The notes: a model not told the origin generated them from the letters alone. DNA of 64,000 nt from Phallusia mammillata (GCA_003260075.1 QLIY01000316.1:95666-159665), one strand, 5' to 3'; counted from the stretch's first letter, positions 1 through 13,778 are shown. A program made the numbers and translations.

Positions 1-174
1 TATTGTGGGCTCACCACGAAAAAATCATCGTGATCGATCAGAATGTCGCTTTCATCGGCGGCGGGGGGGGGGTCCCCCTGCTTTAAATGTTGGAAACTAT
101 GCACATTTGGTAACGCACATTTTGCTTGAAATATTTTGGAAACACTTTGTTGCAAACTATTTTTTCCGCTGCAG
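1..174 (+). repeat. Truncated duplicate of the PLD HKD-1 exon plus G-run
   Basis: Positions 1-62 repeat the start of the catalytic exon at 181-242 with one difference. The copy is cut by a G-run (63-72), then intron sequence leads into the intact exon at 175. It is best read as an unmerged second copy of the same locus rather than a real extra exon. Confidence 0.8.
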
Positions 175-3100
175 GCGAACTATTGTGGGCTCATCACGAA
201 AAAATCATCGTGATCGATCAGAATGTCGCTTTCATCGGCGGCATCGACCTTTGTTACGGCCGATGGGACGACCACGCCCACAGACTAACTGATGTAACTG
301 CCCTTTTGACGCAGACTCAACAAGTAAGAGATTGACATATACCTCATAGCGTGACATCGAAGTCGCTATCCTTTTCACCATAACCGTTTTCAAGTTTATT
401 TTATCATGAAGATATGTTAAAGCAAACCTATAACACCCGAACTATTGCTTTATCGACTTAAAATTTAGTCCTTTTTGCAGTTTATGTGTTAAACCAGCCT
501 TTTTAGTTTTTAGGTGTGATGAAAACACTTTTATATTTAGTTTTGTTCATTACAGACGCTAGCCAAAGGGCAGGCACAAAAAAGGCACAATAATAACATA
601 TTTTAGTATTATAAATCTTCTCTAAGTGTTAGATAAGGTTAAAATTTCCCCCAAAAAACGTTGTCAACACTTTTATGGCAGGGCGGCACAACTGAAGTGG
701 ATTCAAGTGGCCAAACTGTGAATCCACAAACAGCAGCCATGGGGCAATCATCAACCGCTGCAGCTTTGGGAATGTTTTGGGCGATGACAATGGGAGTAGT
801 GGAACACGTTTCAGAGGTAAGAATTATAAAACTTTAGGAAAAATTTCATTTTAGGATTGTGGTTTGTGAAAATGCTGTTTAATTCTGAAAGCAGTACCTT
901 TAAGGTCGATTTTGTTAAGTAATGTTTGTTAAACTTAATTGGTACTGTAAAACTTGGTTAACCCGGGCCTGTTTGGACCGAAAAAATTGCCCGGGTTATG
1001 CGAAGACCTGGATTAACCGATGTCGATTAGTTTTAGCTTTGCCACATTAAAAATCGTTTGTACCTTAAGTTTTGTTTGAATTAGGCGAAGATCCGGATTA
1101 ACTGTATCGGGTTTAACCGAGGTTTATCCATTTGCTGTAATGTAGGGGCCAATAAAAATGTTTCCTCTTGGCGAATGTTATAAGTTTGGGGCAACTGATT
1201 CGAAGTGTCACTGTTTTTACGCGAAAAGTTTGCCTAGTAACAAATCTGCCGTGACACAACAGCACAACCAAAATCACCAATCCGGAAGTGTTTGGGCCAA
1301 TAAAATGATTACAGAATAGGTGATAACAATCAATAGCTTAAATACAATACGCGATCGCAATTAATCGCTGATACGCGATTGACCGTTTAAATTTCAAAGT
1401 AGAGTTCAATTCTACACAAGAGAAAATGGTCGGGATGTACCGAGCAAAACCAGTGGTACCGAGCATTGGTAACTTTTTTGTTACTTATTTCACCCAAATC
1501 TGCTAATCGCTTCTTAATGATAACTTATTTCAAACAAAGATAAACCTATCGCAAAAAATATGTTACGTTAACACTTTTTTCAAACAAAGTTAAGGCTACG
1601 GTCTAAAAGATCAGATTTAAACACTTTCTTTTGATAATCTATGGGTTTCGTAAAGTAAACGCATCTCTAAAAAAATGTCAAGCTTTAGCTAGAACATCCC
1701 TGGTTTAAAGAACAAAACATGTTGGACTGCTATCACGTCATTTATGTTCGACGTCATAAAAGCCAAGCATGTTGAGTCAAATTTTAAATTTTGTCCCTTT
1801 CCCAAAGAAACATAAGGTTAAAACTGCCGGGGTTTTGTGCACCACTGTATTCAACGAAAAAACTAAACAATGGTGTTTTTTGTGGTTTATTAGACTCCAG
1901 AAACACCCAAGATCAAAGAGCCTCCTCCAACTCCAGGTAAGTCATGTAACTGTTTATTGTAGCTAATTTCCTCATTTGCTATTTATCTTAAATAACGTAC
2001 AACAGACTTTCACAGCATTGGACAACCCCGCCCTGTAAGTTTGGAAATAGGTAAATGTCATGATATGTTTGAAACTTACTCTATCCTCGAATAATTCACT
2101 AACTGATTTGGTTGTGGTAGACTAACAAATAGCGACATATTGTGTGCTTTACAAATGGTTGTAGCGTTTGTAAAAATATCAATCTTTTTCTTGTGAAGAT
2201 GTACAATCACTTACAGGTGGTCCGTGCCGACCAAATTTTGTTAAAATTTAATTTTGTTCGTCTGTTTTAGAACCAGCTAGGGAAGGAAACAGACTCAAAA
2301 AACTTCTTTCATTCCGAAGTCGGCATAAAGTAAGTGCGAAAAATTGTCTACTAAATTTGGTTACTTTTACAATAGGTTGGTCAATTTAAATATAATACCT
2401 GGCCAGTGTTTGTAATCTAGGGCATAAAATTGGGGCCTAATCCCGAAAACTAATCAGAACGCTATTTTTTTTAAATAAAACGGACAATGCCCCTAATTAG
2501 GCCCGAAAGCTGGAAAAATTGCGACACAAACAATGCTGAGTGTGAAGTCAGGACCGAGTTAAGCCCGTTTTACTCAAGTTTAAACTCAAACCCGTCCAGA
2601 AAAGCTCCGCTTGACTTACAACTCGGTCGTAATCAATTCTAATCGGCGCCAAAATTCTGAAGTCTTATTTTTTAAGCGGAAAATATGTTCCGATTTGACG
2701 GAATCAATCGATCAATGTCATGGAATATATATATTTCGTCTAGGGGGGGGGGAACAACGGAAAATATGTTCCGATTGACGGAATCAATCGATCAATGTCA
2801 TGGAATATATATATTTCGTCTAACTGGCATGTTCAGTTCCTACAAAACCACAGGTTAAAATTCCGTTACTGCGAAAATACTTTCCACTCTTGCTTATTCA
2901 AATTACATAATCGTCGATAACCATGCTGCCTGTTGGATGGTCTGATACTGTCCAGTTCAAACACTCTTAACTTCTATAAATAACTTATTGGTTTAGTCAG
3001 GAACTTGGATCTGTATTATATTTTTTGATTTTCCAACTACTTTTGTGACTGACAGGATCGAAAGTCGGAAAGCGAAGAACCGCGTTCAGCGAGGCGTGAA

Positions 3101-6100
3101 GCCGACACCCTCAACATTTCGACGCTAGGTGGCGGTAAGTTCCTGCATGAGTTTCGTCTTATGCTGATTCTACCTCGTGTGCCCACATTCACATATCGTG
3201 CAGTCACATTAACATTGCTGTCACACTAAACGTAATTACAAACCATTGAACCGCTGCCGCCTCAGCACATGCCTAAACAATAGCGCTTCAAGCGTGCTTA
3301 TCGAAAACATTTGAGCCGCTAACCAAGGCAAAATCATTTTTGGTGTATTTTTTTTTATTTTTTTTTATTTTTTCAAAATTAGGATCATGTAAAATCAACT
3401 GTTTTAAAGTGAGTGCTCATTGCCATTTAAAAGTTACTTAATTCTCACACTTTAGAGTGAACATATTTTGAAACACTGCATTTAGGAGTATACTATTTGC
3501 TGCAGTTAGACGCATTAAACGCTTTGCAGTGTGATTTTTTGTTGCCTTTTTATGTCAAAATTTATCTGCCATTGTTTCAGTTTTCATTCATGAACATTTA
3601 GGGGGGGGGGGTGCATTTAGAAGTATACTATTTGCTGCAGTTAGATGCATTAAACGCTTTGCAGTGTGATTTTTTGTTGCCTTTTTTTGTCAAAATTTAT
3701 CTGCCATTGTTTCAGTTTTCATTCATGAACATTTAAGTTATTTTGGCCATTTTGTCTAGACCCAAAATTTTACAATTGTAAAGTATAATAGATTAAAACA
3801 TGTGATTTGTTTAAAAACTCGTTTAAATGGAATATTTTGTTGTAAATGTCCTATTCTTTCATCACTTTTCAACATACAGCGTTTCATGTTAGTTTTATGA
3901 TTTCTCTGTTGTTAGTTTAGACCTTAAAATCAATTCACACCCTGTTTGGGGCAAAACTTTTTTTTTTCTGGCAGTCAACACAACCTATGTTTGCTGTTAT
4001 TTTTTGTTATTTTTTACTGATACTGAACCTTACAGAATCGAGGTCTCTGCTTTCTGCAGGTAAACACTACAAACCTTAAATCGTGAAAAAATAGCTGAAA
4101 TATAGCTCATTTTCAGATTCGTAGCAATTAGTATCTCACAAATTAGTTAGATCTGTCATAACATGTGATTTTCATTAGCTGCATTCATGTTATAGATCTT
4201 TTGAATGATTCTCTATTAAGATTGTATTATTCATTTATCGGTCAACAATTAGTCACTTGTTTTATGTGACGATTTTGGTCAACAGCAGTTCTTATGTCAG
4301 GCATTTTCTTGTAATTATCGGTAGTAATGTTAGACAACAGTTTAAGATTCATTAACCAATAAAACAGAATTTGCCTTTGAATGGACTTGCGAATAACCGA
4401 AATCGTCTATATATTGAAAAAGTCCAATTTAAAGGCCATTTTGATCAACTTTTTCATCATCGTAGTACGCCAGGCGTATTGAAGGCGGTATACCGAATCA
4501 AGCCAGCCACCCTAGCATTTCCATATTGCAATGCATAAGCTAAAAAAATTGTTCATTTTAACTGAACTTTTAATGATAAGGTGAAGGGAAGACGATTTGT
4601 AATGAAGTGTCACATCCCTTTCAAGTTCAAGGTTTATGGCCAATAGTTTAACGCTTTTGGCAAATTCGCAGCGCTGTGGCAATTTAGAAACCATTAAATC
4701 AGCTTCCCCTGAAAAAACGTATTCTTTTTTACTATCCTTTTCAATGTAGTGGGTGATTTCTTTGGGTGCACAACATTAAAGAGCATATTTTTATTGACAT
4801 TGGGTGTCTAATTACAGGTTTCAAGAATTTTTGACTTGAAATTGTTGTTAGTTTCTAATGTAATTTTAAAAACTTTAATTCTTGGTGAATTAGTGTTCTT
4901 TGGATCGCATGGTATCCGGCCTAATTCAAATCGCATGGTAACCGGTCGCTTGCATGCAATTTAATTGTTGTTTGCAGGTTACGGAGCGACGAACGATTCG
5001 GCACCGCTGATTGCCAGCAAATCACCGTCTGGAATGAGTAGGATTTTTACTTAGTAATTTTATTGTAATTGACGATGTGCTGGTGATAAGAGTTCTTATT
5101 TTTTTCAGTAAATGCCAAACCAAAAATGCCCAAAAATCAATTAAGGCATTACATGTAATTTTGAAAAAGATAAAAAAACTAATTGGGTTGTATTAAAGGG
5201 TTGTTTTCAGTGGTGGAATTCAGCCGGTTCGCACCGGTTCTATAGAACTGCCTCACGAAATTTTATGAGATCAGCGAACCGGTTAGCATTACTGGTTACT
5301 GTACCGGTTCTATAGAACCGTCTGAAATTTTATGAGATCAGCGAACCGGTTAGCATTACTGGTTACTGTCTCAAAATTGACTTTTTGTAGCAGAACCGGC
5401 TGAAAAATATGACTTTTGTGATAGAACCGCTTCAGAACATCACCGGCTGAAAATATGACTTAGAACCGGCTGACAAAAAAATGTGAATCCTACACTGGCT
5501 GTATTGTTTAACAGGGTTATAAAAGAATAATTAAACAGATTGCAAAAATTTGCGTCATGAAAAGTTTAACCTTTTGAGTAACTTACACCTAAAACTCTTG
5601 TAGTGCTGTTTCAGATCATTTGCTACACATAACTCAATTCTAAAACTGAAACCGTAGGCCTTACAATAATTCTAGAAAGTTCGTAAACTTGTTTCCAATC
5701 TAACCAACATAAGAAAACTTTTAAACTAAAATCGAGTTTTTTTTGTCACATATCTTCAATTTTTCACCAGCCATCGTCATATGTACTGCATGTTGCTTGT
5801 GCTTGGTGTTCTGTTTCTGAATGATTACTACCTAATTTGTCAACGTTTCGGCAAGATTTTTCAGCGTTTTATGCTCATCGCTAGCACCATCATTAAGTTA
5901 ATTCCTTCTGTCATGTAACCTTGTCCATTTTACTTGTTTTTTTCTCTACCACTCTCCCATATAAAGTCAATTAACTTGTTATCAATTTTTTATTTTCCTC
6001 TCGATAAACTTTTTCAAAATTTCAAATTTATTTAAAATGTTGTAATAGGAGATTCAACCATCCATTAGTAAAAATATTTTACCTCTATAAGGCTAACGGA

Positions 6101-9100
6101 TATTTTAGTGTACTATTTGCCGTTCTTTTGTGGGCTGTAACGTTTTTGTGAAACAGGTGGACGACGCAGCCCTTCCCCCAAACGTAAGAGTACAGACACT
6201 TCAGCAAGAAACGGTAAGTGATAGGGTAGCAGGGTGCATAACACAAAAAAAACTTATTGAGACACATATGAACCTTAAACACTAAAAATAGCGTTGCTTC
6301 ACATAAGCTTCAGTAGAAAATTAAAGGTTATGTGTCCCATACCTGTACCACAAAACAACATTAAGTTGCTGTATACAGTGAGCCTTGGTTAAACTGGATT
6401 CGGTGGATCCGGATCATCGCCTAATTCGGACAAAACTTGAAGTACACATGATTTGTAATGTGGCAAGGCTTTAACTATTCGACTTCGGTTAATCCCGATC
6501 TTCGCCTAATCCGGACATTTTTTTCGGTCCAAGCGGGTCCCGATTAACCGAGGTTTTCTGTATTTGAATTTTAAAATACATTACCCTTCCACAAATAGCA
6601 CTTCTATGGAAAATAAAAGTCAGAAATAGTAAGCCCCACAGAAGGGTAATTTTTCTTGTAATTTGTTTTTAGCAACAAAAGAATAAAATCAAATTTAAAA
6701 CTGCGCAAATTACAAACACACTTTGACCTTGGGTAACCCGATTATCTTTTTGCTGACTGGCTACAGGTCATGCGAAAGAGGGGCGTGGCGCCAACTACCT
6801 CCAAACTTACCAGCAGATGGTGAGCCAGGTTGAAAAGGCGGGAAAGTCCCGATTGTGGATCGGAAAAGACTACAACAACTTCATCGCCAAAGACCTCACG
6901 AACTTAGATGACCCCTTTGAAGGTTTGTGAGCACTTGGACCATTTGCTAGACCAGGGTTACGTTTTTCTTAATAACAGAGTTGTAAAAGGGCCGGGTTTT
7001 TCAGGTCGGGTTCTGGCTATGGTTTAAAGGTTTAGGTCCTAAATTGTTGTGAGACCAACCTAAGAAATCCAAAATTCCAGATTAAAAAACAATTTTTCAA
7101 AAACTAGAAAACATACTTAGTTACTTATTTCGAATACTGAATAGCAGGTAATGGGTATGTAAATTATTTACTTGAAATCTCACATGATTTTCTTGCGTAC
7201 AGATGTGCTTGACCGAATGACCACTCCCCGTATGCCGTGGCACGACATCGCCTCTGTGACGTACGGAAAAGCGGCACGTGACGCAGCTCGTCATTTTATT
7301 CAGAGGTGGAACTTTACCAAGGTAATACTTAAAAGTAAAAAAGTCCCGATTCGGTGGCCTGTGATTTGACAAACGAGTAAAACTTGGGAATTTGTCAAAT
7401 TGAACGGTTGTTTTATGTAAAAAAAGCGAGAACATGTAGTTAATGTTGTAGCATTTTAAATATCGTTAAGCCTTTTAATTAACCCTGACCGAAAAAAACG
7501 AAAATACCCACTATTCGGTCATTTGGTATATGTCCTATGTTTGTGGTCACAGATTCAGAAGAAAAAGAAGGGAGAGGACGTTCCCTTTCTCCTTCCCAAG
7601 TCCTACAGTGATGAGGCATTTACACTTCCGCCTGATCTCATACATCCGGAAGCAGTAAAAGCAAATGTTCAGGTAATCTTCTAAAATTGTATAAAAATGT
7701 CCACTATCAGTTTTTCAAACATACCTTTATAAAGAGTCAAAGGCGTTTTTTTAGGAAATACCAATTTAGCGAATAGTCTATTACCACGTCAAGTATGCAT
7801 ACGATGTCATATTACCTTAAACACGGCCTCAAATCAAACATTGTCATTTTCAATTCGTATTCATCCTCACATTTTTAGTGGCTCCAATCATTAACTTACA
7901 ACCAAAATTTGTTCCCCAACTGTGTACCCTTTTTGCTTCTAAACGACCTGTTTTTTGTTCATGTTATTAATGCATTATATTGTGTTTAGGTGCTTCGGTC
8001 GTCTTCGGAATGGTCAGCTGGTATATGCGAAGTTGACAGGTCGATTCAGAACGCTTACCTTTATGCCATCGAGAAATCGGAACATTTCATATACCTTGAG
8101 GTAACTCTTGAATTTTAGTGACCATTGAATATCAACATTGTCAAAGTTACCGTCAGGGAGCTAAATGAATTTTAAATCACTTACATAGGCTTGGTTTACT
8201 GGTGATGTGATTAACCGGATTCGTTTCCAATTGATGTTTGATTATAACTGTTACTTTTATTAGCTCCTCAGAGAAAATTTAAATAGTGAGTAAAATGCAA
8301 AATTCAGAACTTAGCTGTACGGCAGTGGTTCTCAAACTTATATGGATCGCGTACCACCTGACAACTTTTTCTATCGCTGGGTACCACCTAAAGTCCTAAA
8401 TCCTGTTTGAACGGATAGACCAAGAAATAGGCCCATTTCTCAACCTCGCTAGCATATTAATCAAATTTCAAAGAATGTCCAAATACGAGTTTTGCCCAAA
8501 CCAGGGCTGATCAGTTGGGTCAGTTGAGTTGCAATTTTAGATCGGACTTAAATTAGGTATCACAGAAAGCTACTCGCGTACCACCTGAAAAGTTCCTGCG
8601 TACCACTAGTGGTATGCGTACCACAGTTTGAGAACCACTGCTGTACGGAATACTATAAGACCGATTCATGGTCGGGCCAACATAATACTAAAAGTTTATG
8701 GCCAATTCACATCCGCAGAACCAATTCTTCATTACTTGCCGTGACAACCATCAAGTGAGGAACTCAATTTGCGAAGCTCTTTATCAGAGAATTGTCCGTG
8801 CTCACAACCAGAAGAAAAACTTTCGGGTTTACGTAGTGATGCCACTTATACCTGGATTCGAGGGTGATATAAGGTAAGGTACTGTTTTCCACTGACAGAC
8901 GGTGACTGTGGTGTAGTATATGTCGCAACAAACAAGGCTTGTCAAAACTAGCCCAACAACCGCAAATGCGAAGTAAATCAATAGAGAAACAAATTTTACT
9001 GTCTTTCAAAGACACATGCGTGTAAAATAGAACAAAATGGCTTTTTGACGACTCAAAGTTAGTTGATGTCAGAAGCCAGACCAATTGGGCAGGAACCAAG

Positions 9101-10526
9101 ACTGCACTACATACACTACACACAACTCATACTACGCCAGGACTATTAAAGGCATATAATACTTAATCAAACCCACCTCCAAAGCATTTCCCATGTGGCA
9201 AAGCACAGTTAGCTCATAGTGGCATTCGAACCCACGTTTGGATCTATTCCGGGGCTGGTATTTTACCAGTGTTAAGCCCGTCAAAAGTCACATCACAAGC
9301 ACCGTTGCCTGCCTCGAATGTTGGACATTTTAGCAGAAGGGGTTCGCCAGTTTAAACATTGATAGACTGAGATGAACACATATTCATAACTAGATCAGCG
9401 ATTACCGCACACTCGTATAAAAAAAGTACGCAAGGTCTATTAATGGCGGTATAACGAATTAAGCCGGTCACCAAGCATTCCCACAAATGGCCTTGCATCA
9501 GCTAGAAGAACATACAATTAGGACATTTTTTACTGGATGCATAGCTATCGATGGTTCAATAAATGCATATTTATTTCCTTTACAGTGACAGCAGTAAGAG
9601 TCAAGCAATTCGAACCGTGTTGCATTGGCAGTACAAGAGCATTAACAGAGGTGTGGGATCGCTATTGGAAGACCTTAATCAAACAAGTAAGTCTTTGCCA
9701 ACCTTTTTAACCAAAGTTGAAAAGCCCGACCCAACTTATAACTCTGGATAACTCTTTACCATTTACTTGTGTGTTGTTTCAGTCGGTGCCGGAAACGCGT
9801 GGAAATACGTTTCCTTCTGTGGACTCCGTACACACTCTGAACTTCAGGATAAACCGATCACAGAGATGATTTACGTTCACAGCAAGATGTTGATTGCCGA
9901 TGATCGACTTGTTATCATAGGTTGGTCAACCATCGTTAAACAATGTCGAAATATGTATGTAATTGCCTCTTATTTAAGTTTGTGGAGTCGGTTAAAAATT
10001 AAATAGATTGACTTAAGAAACGATTAAAAAACGACGACACGATACTTGAAAAAAACAACTTGATTTATCTTTAGAAACATTTTTAACTCCGACTTCAACA
10101 AGCCTTAATATTGCCCTTGTACATTTAATGCTTTTTATTTCTTAACAAATTTGGCCTTACTTTGAACTTAATACTTAGCACGCCAGGCCTATCGAAGGCG
10201 CTATGCCGAATCACAAAGCATTTCCGTATGACAAGTCGTAGGCTAGAAAAATCTAATTTGTGGTGGGATTCGAACCCTCGACTCAAACCTTTCCGGGAAT
10301 CGGGCTCTACAAACTAAGCTACACAGACTTTGCCGAAAGTCGAACCACAAGCACCGTTGCTTGTATCGTATGCTGCACATGTCAGCTTCGCAGTAGGGGA
10401 TCGCCTGATTGAACAGTAATAATCAGTTAAGAAAAATAACTTACTTTGCCAATAGCCTTACGTTTCAACAACAAGTCATAGAGCCCTATTTTTTAACTTC
10501 ACAGGCTCTGCGAACATCAACGATCG

Positions 10527-10622
<96 letters not shown>

Positions 10623-13600
10623 GTCAACAATGGATGGGAAGTAAGTTGTTTAAGTTTGCTTTTTGTCATTCTGTTTCTCCTGAACAAAAACCCTGATAAA
10701 TTGGCTCTTGATGATTTTGTTAATATTTTGGTCCAAAAATTGTTTTGTGCAATGTAACAAACTATCCGCTTTTGTCACCTTATTCAAATAAAATAATATC
10801 TAGATGATTATTCAACATCATGTTGAAACATACATCAATAGGTAATGTAGAAACATCAAAATAACAGTGCACCAACTGAACAGACTTAGTGCAAGGTCAT
10901 ATAAGTTGCCAATCACCATAAGCCAAATTAGACATGCATAAAATTAAGTCAGCCATAAATGAAGGAACAACAATCGCATTTAGTTGGAAACCAACCTAAT
11001 TTACAGTTAACACTGTGAATAAGTGATTTCTCATTTTTGCAGTTTTTATTCACTCTTTGTTGTATGTGTTATTATGGTTTTTTTTACAATTGCGACATGT
11101 TTTGTCACTGTTCAACCTCTAAAAAACGATTATAATTGCGCCTTGTACAAACCGTGCTACTCAACTAACTGTCGAAGTTTTATTAAGCAAGTTTTTCTGT
11201 ACAAAATACATTTATACTTTTAAACTCCAATCTGCGATATTCTAATTACCAAGTTGTGTCTCACTGCATACGAATAACAACTTAAATTCTAAATAATTTA
11301 TTCGTAGACCATATGAGGTTGGTGTGTATGCCACCTCTCTCAGGAGAAGATGGGGGGGGGGCGGGCTCTACAAACTAAGCTACACAGACTTAACAGTTTG
11401 CCGAAAGTCGAATCACAAGCACCGTTGCCTGTGTCGTATGCTGCACATGTCAGCTTCGCAGTCGGGGATCGCCAGATTGAACAGTAATCAGTTAAGAAAA
11501 ATAACTTACTTTGCCAATAGCTTTACGTTTCAACAACAAGTTTTTGAGCTTAACGTTTTTTAACGCCACAGGCTCTGCTAACATCAACGATCGCAGTATG
11601 TCAGGAACACGTGACAGTGAAGTCGCGTTGTTGGTTGAAGACACCCAGATGATTCCGTCAACCATGGATGGAAAGTAAGTTGTTCATAGGTTGCTTTTTG
11701 TCATTCTGTTTTCCCTAAACAGCATATCCTGAAAAAGTCTCTTTATGTGTAAACTTATTTTGTTACCTTATTCAAATAGAATATTACAAGATTATATAAA
11801 AAAAACATAAACGTAAAACATACATACAACAGCTAATGTAGATTGAGAGTAAAGACCAGATTAACTTCAACTGTACCTCAGCTGTAACTGGGCAGACTGG
11901 CTGAGTGTACGGTCATGTCAGTAGTAACATGCTACAGGCCAAAACTATACACGCATAAAACTAAGTAACAACATAAGAACAACATTCAAATCTGGTTGGA
12001 AACCAACATAATGTTAACATTTGAATAAGTTATTTCTATATGTGTGAGTGTGATTTTCTTTTTGATACACTTGCTACATGTTTTGTGACTGTTTAACCCT
12101 AAAGGCAAACAAAATATCCCAAGCGATGGAATATAATTGTGCCTTGTGCAAACCCTGTGACTCACTGTAACCCTACTAAATAGTAATCTACACAAAATAT
12201 GGTTATAATGTTTAACAGTAATCCAAGATTCCAAATTTGACGCTGTTTTTGACTACCTACAAAGAACGACTTTGATTTTCAATAATTCTTTTGTAGACCA
12301 TATGAGGTTGGTGTGTATGCCACCTCTCTCAGGAGAAGATGCTTCTGTGAGCATCTCGGTCTGCTTCCGAGCGATTATGACGGAACAAAGGCGACCTTTG
12401 ACCCCCTGACTGCCGATGCAGGTTTGTCAGTAGCGGATGCTTCAAGCGAACATTTCTTCAAAGAGATTTGGACCAGGATTGCAGCTGTCAATACAACGGT
12501 TTATGAAAAGGTTGGTGTAACCATTTATGTTGTTATTGTTGCGTTTTTTTGGGGTCAAGTATTGTAAAGTTATCATTTTTTTACTAGGTTTACCATTTGC
12601 TTTATTGTTTTATGGTTTGGTTCAGTTTGGAATAAGTCATGTATTCGCCTTAGTTACATCAAACATATATATCAATTTTTAATTTTTTTTTTGTTAGGCA
12701 CCTTGTTTCAAATTTGTTGAAATTGTTTGAATTAGGTGCAGAATAACATTTAAAATAAACAATGTTAGTATTAAAACAGCTTTTCGTGGTTTGTAAAAAC
12801 TTTTCGTGGCTTGCAGGTGTTTAAGTGTCTTCCTAGTGATTTCGTGCGCAAACTTCCTGATGCCGAGGAGTTTAGTCGCGAAGCTGGGGGGGGGGCTTAG
12901 TTACATCAAACATATATATCAATTTTTAATATTTTGTTATTTTTTTGGTTAGGCACCTTGTTTCAAATTTTTGTTTGAATTGGGTGCAGAATAATATTTA
13001 AAATTAACAATGTTAGTATTAAAACAACTTTTCGTGGTTTTCGTGGTTTTCGTGGTTTTCGTGGTTGTATAAAACAACTTTTCGTGGTTTGTAGGTGTTT
13101 AAGTGTCTTCCTAGCGATTTCGTGCGCAAACTTCCTGATGCCGAGGAGTTTAGTCGCGAAGCTCTGTGCGAGACGGATGTGGGAGCTGCAAGAGAAGAAC
13201 TAACCAAGGTTTGTTGAATTCGAGGCCAGATTCTACCCCATGAAAGCCCTGGGCACTTAAGACTTTGGTACCTCATGTCAGTGTTGCCAGTTGAATTCTC
13301 AAAAACCGCCACTGTGCTTTTCTAAACTCGCTTAAACACCACAACTGCTAAAAAAATAAAGGAACCCAATGTTATCGTCATTTAACTGCTTGCAAGGACG
13401 AAAGCATGTCAAAATTCAAAAAGACAAAAACTGACATTTTTAACCAACCGCCTAAAATACGCAACCACTACTAAGGGTTAAAACTAGCCCAATTAGGCGG
13501 GAAAACCGCTACTTTGGTAACACTGTTCCATACAGGAGTAGCTCACAAACGAGCAAAACGAGCCTAAAAACAAAAATTGTGAAACTTTTGGACAAGCTAT

Positions 13601-13778
13601 TGTACATTAAAAACATTCAAAAACCACCTTTTTAAATTTGAACGAATATTTTAACGTACATTTTTTTTAGGTGAACGGTTACCTTGTGCTCATGCCTTTG
13701 CTTTTCCTTATCGATGAGGACCTTACTCCGGGTGCAATAACAAAAGAGGGGATAGCACCAACCGACCTCTGGACGTAA
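175..13778 (+). CDS. Phospholipase D1/2-type phosphatidylcholine hydrolase, 3' part of the gene (19 exons)
   Basis: Hydrolyses phosphatidylcholine to phosphatidic acid and choline at membranes. Exons: 175-323, 682-816, 1894-1936, 2271-2329, 3056-3134, 4036-4059, 4978-5037, 6157-6213, 6767-6922, 7203-7321, 7553-7672, 7990-8100, 8719-8873, 9586-9686, 9783-9920, 11572-11674, 12297-12510, 13095-13208, 13671-13778. All phases agree, giving 680 codons plus stop. The first exon carries HKD motif 1 (HHEKIIVID, then [16 protein letters not shown]). Exon 15 carries HKD motif 2 (HSKMLIADD), followed by [10 protein letters not shown]. The C-terminus ends DLWT, matching the conserved WT end that animal PLD1/2 need for activity. 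The [10 protein letters not shown] block is typical of PLD1/2. The linker between the two HKD halves is rich in Ser, Arg and Pro and is split over several small exons, one of 24 nt. The PX and PH domains must lie upstream of the window. PLD1 versus PLD2 cannot be decided here. Confidence 0.96.
945..1138. mobile_element. Diverged Tigger/pogo-like MITE
   Basis: This resembles the two better copies at 6376-6560 and 29834-30018. It has the same terminal theme (aacttggttaaccc at the left, ggtttaaccgaggttt at the right) and an internal caattaggcg-type stretch. Its ends are degenerate, so the exact borders are uncertain. It lies in a PLD intron. Confidence 0.5.
2676..2821. repeat. Tandem intron duplication across a G10 run
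   Basis: About 70 bp (from aaaatatgttccgat to atatttcgtcta) occurs before and after the G-run at 2743-2752, inside a PLD intron. The near-identity suggests a contig overlap that was not collapsed. Confidence 0.75.
3479..3736. repeat. Tandem intron duplication across a G11 run
   Basis: The roughly 120-bp segment from catttaggagtatacta to catgaacattta is repeated with a few mismatches on both sides of the G-run at 3601-3611. It is of the same kind as the duplication at 2.7 kb. Confidence 0.75.
5208..5497. mobile_element. hAT-like non-autonomous element with internal direct repeat
   Basis: The left end is cagtggtggaattcagcc and the right end is the complementary gtgaatcctacactg. Flanking octamers gttgtttt and gctgtatt agree at six of eight positions and may be a decayed target-site duplication. 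Inside, a block of about 75 bp (accggttctatagaac through catta-ctggttactgt) is repeated in tandem. A related fragment lies near 51.2 kb. Confidence 0.6.
6376..6560. mobile_element. Tigger/pogo-like MITE, 185 bp
   Basis: It begins CAG and ends CTG, with terminal inverted repeats (gccttggttaaactggat against the complement of gattaaccgaggtttt). TA dinucleotides flank it at 6374-6375 and 6561-6562. Length is identical to the copy at 29834-30018. TA targets and CAG ends fit the Tc1-mariner/pogo superfamily. It has no coding capacity and sits in a PLD intron. Confidence 0.75.
8323..8640. mobile_element. Complete hAT-type MITE with perfect 8-bp target duplication
   Basis: The 318-bp element starts cagtggttctcaaact and ends agtttgagaaccactg, perfectly inverted over 16 bp. 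The octamer ctgtacgg occurs immediately on both sides (8315-8322 and 8641-8648). Octamer target duplications and CAGTGGTTCTC ends are hallmarks of the hAT superfamily. It lies in a PLD intron and has no open reading frame. Confidence 0.92.
9131..10400. repeat. Three copies of a tRNA-cored, TIR-bearing short element
   Basis: Copies lie at about 9131-9340, 9426-9530 and 10178-10400. Each starts with variants of tacgccaggcctatnaaaggc. Read on the minus strand, two of them contain Pol III promoter-like boxes: an A-box-like stretch (tgtagcttagtttgtagagc in the 10.2-kb copy) and a B box (ggttcgaatccc). Other copies or fragments lie at 4464-4545, 11362-11480, 27849-28097, 46845-46890 and 53362-53500. 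Confidence 0.7.
10508..11571 (+). repeat. Broken duplicate of PLD exon 16 region with G92 run
   Basis: The exon start at 10508-10527 is interrupted by 92 G (10528-10619), and only its last bases plus the donor follow. At 11303-11351 comes a truncated copy of the next exon, cut by G10 (11352-11361). The preceding intron then repeats and reaches the intact exon at 11572. This is consistent with two haplotype contigs laid end to end. Confidence 0.8.
12817..13094 (+). repeat. Truncated duplicate of PLD exon 18 plus intron
   Basis: 12817-12885 repeats the first 69 bases of the exon at 13095 with one change. It is cut by G10 (12886-12895), after which the preceding intron repeats. Within the second copy a 9-bp unit (cgtggtttt) is repeated about four times near 13030-13067. 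Confidence 0.8.

Noticed and set aside
7121-7435. Minus-strand 104-aa frame
   Set aside because: It is the antisense shadow of PLD exon 10 (7203-7321).
8764-9123. Minus-strand 119-aa frame
   Set aside because: It overlaps PLD exon 13 in antisense and runs through intron; no signature.
10409-10696. Open frame translating the G92 run (poly-Gly protein)
   Set aside because: It is only the translation of a homopolymer placed in the middle of a duplicated PLD exon.
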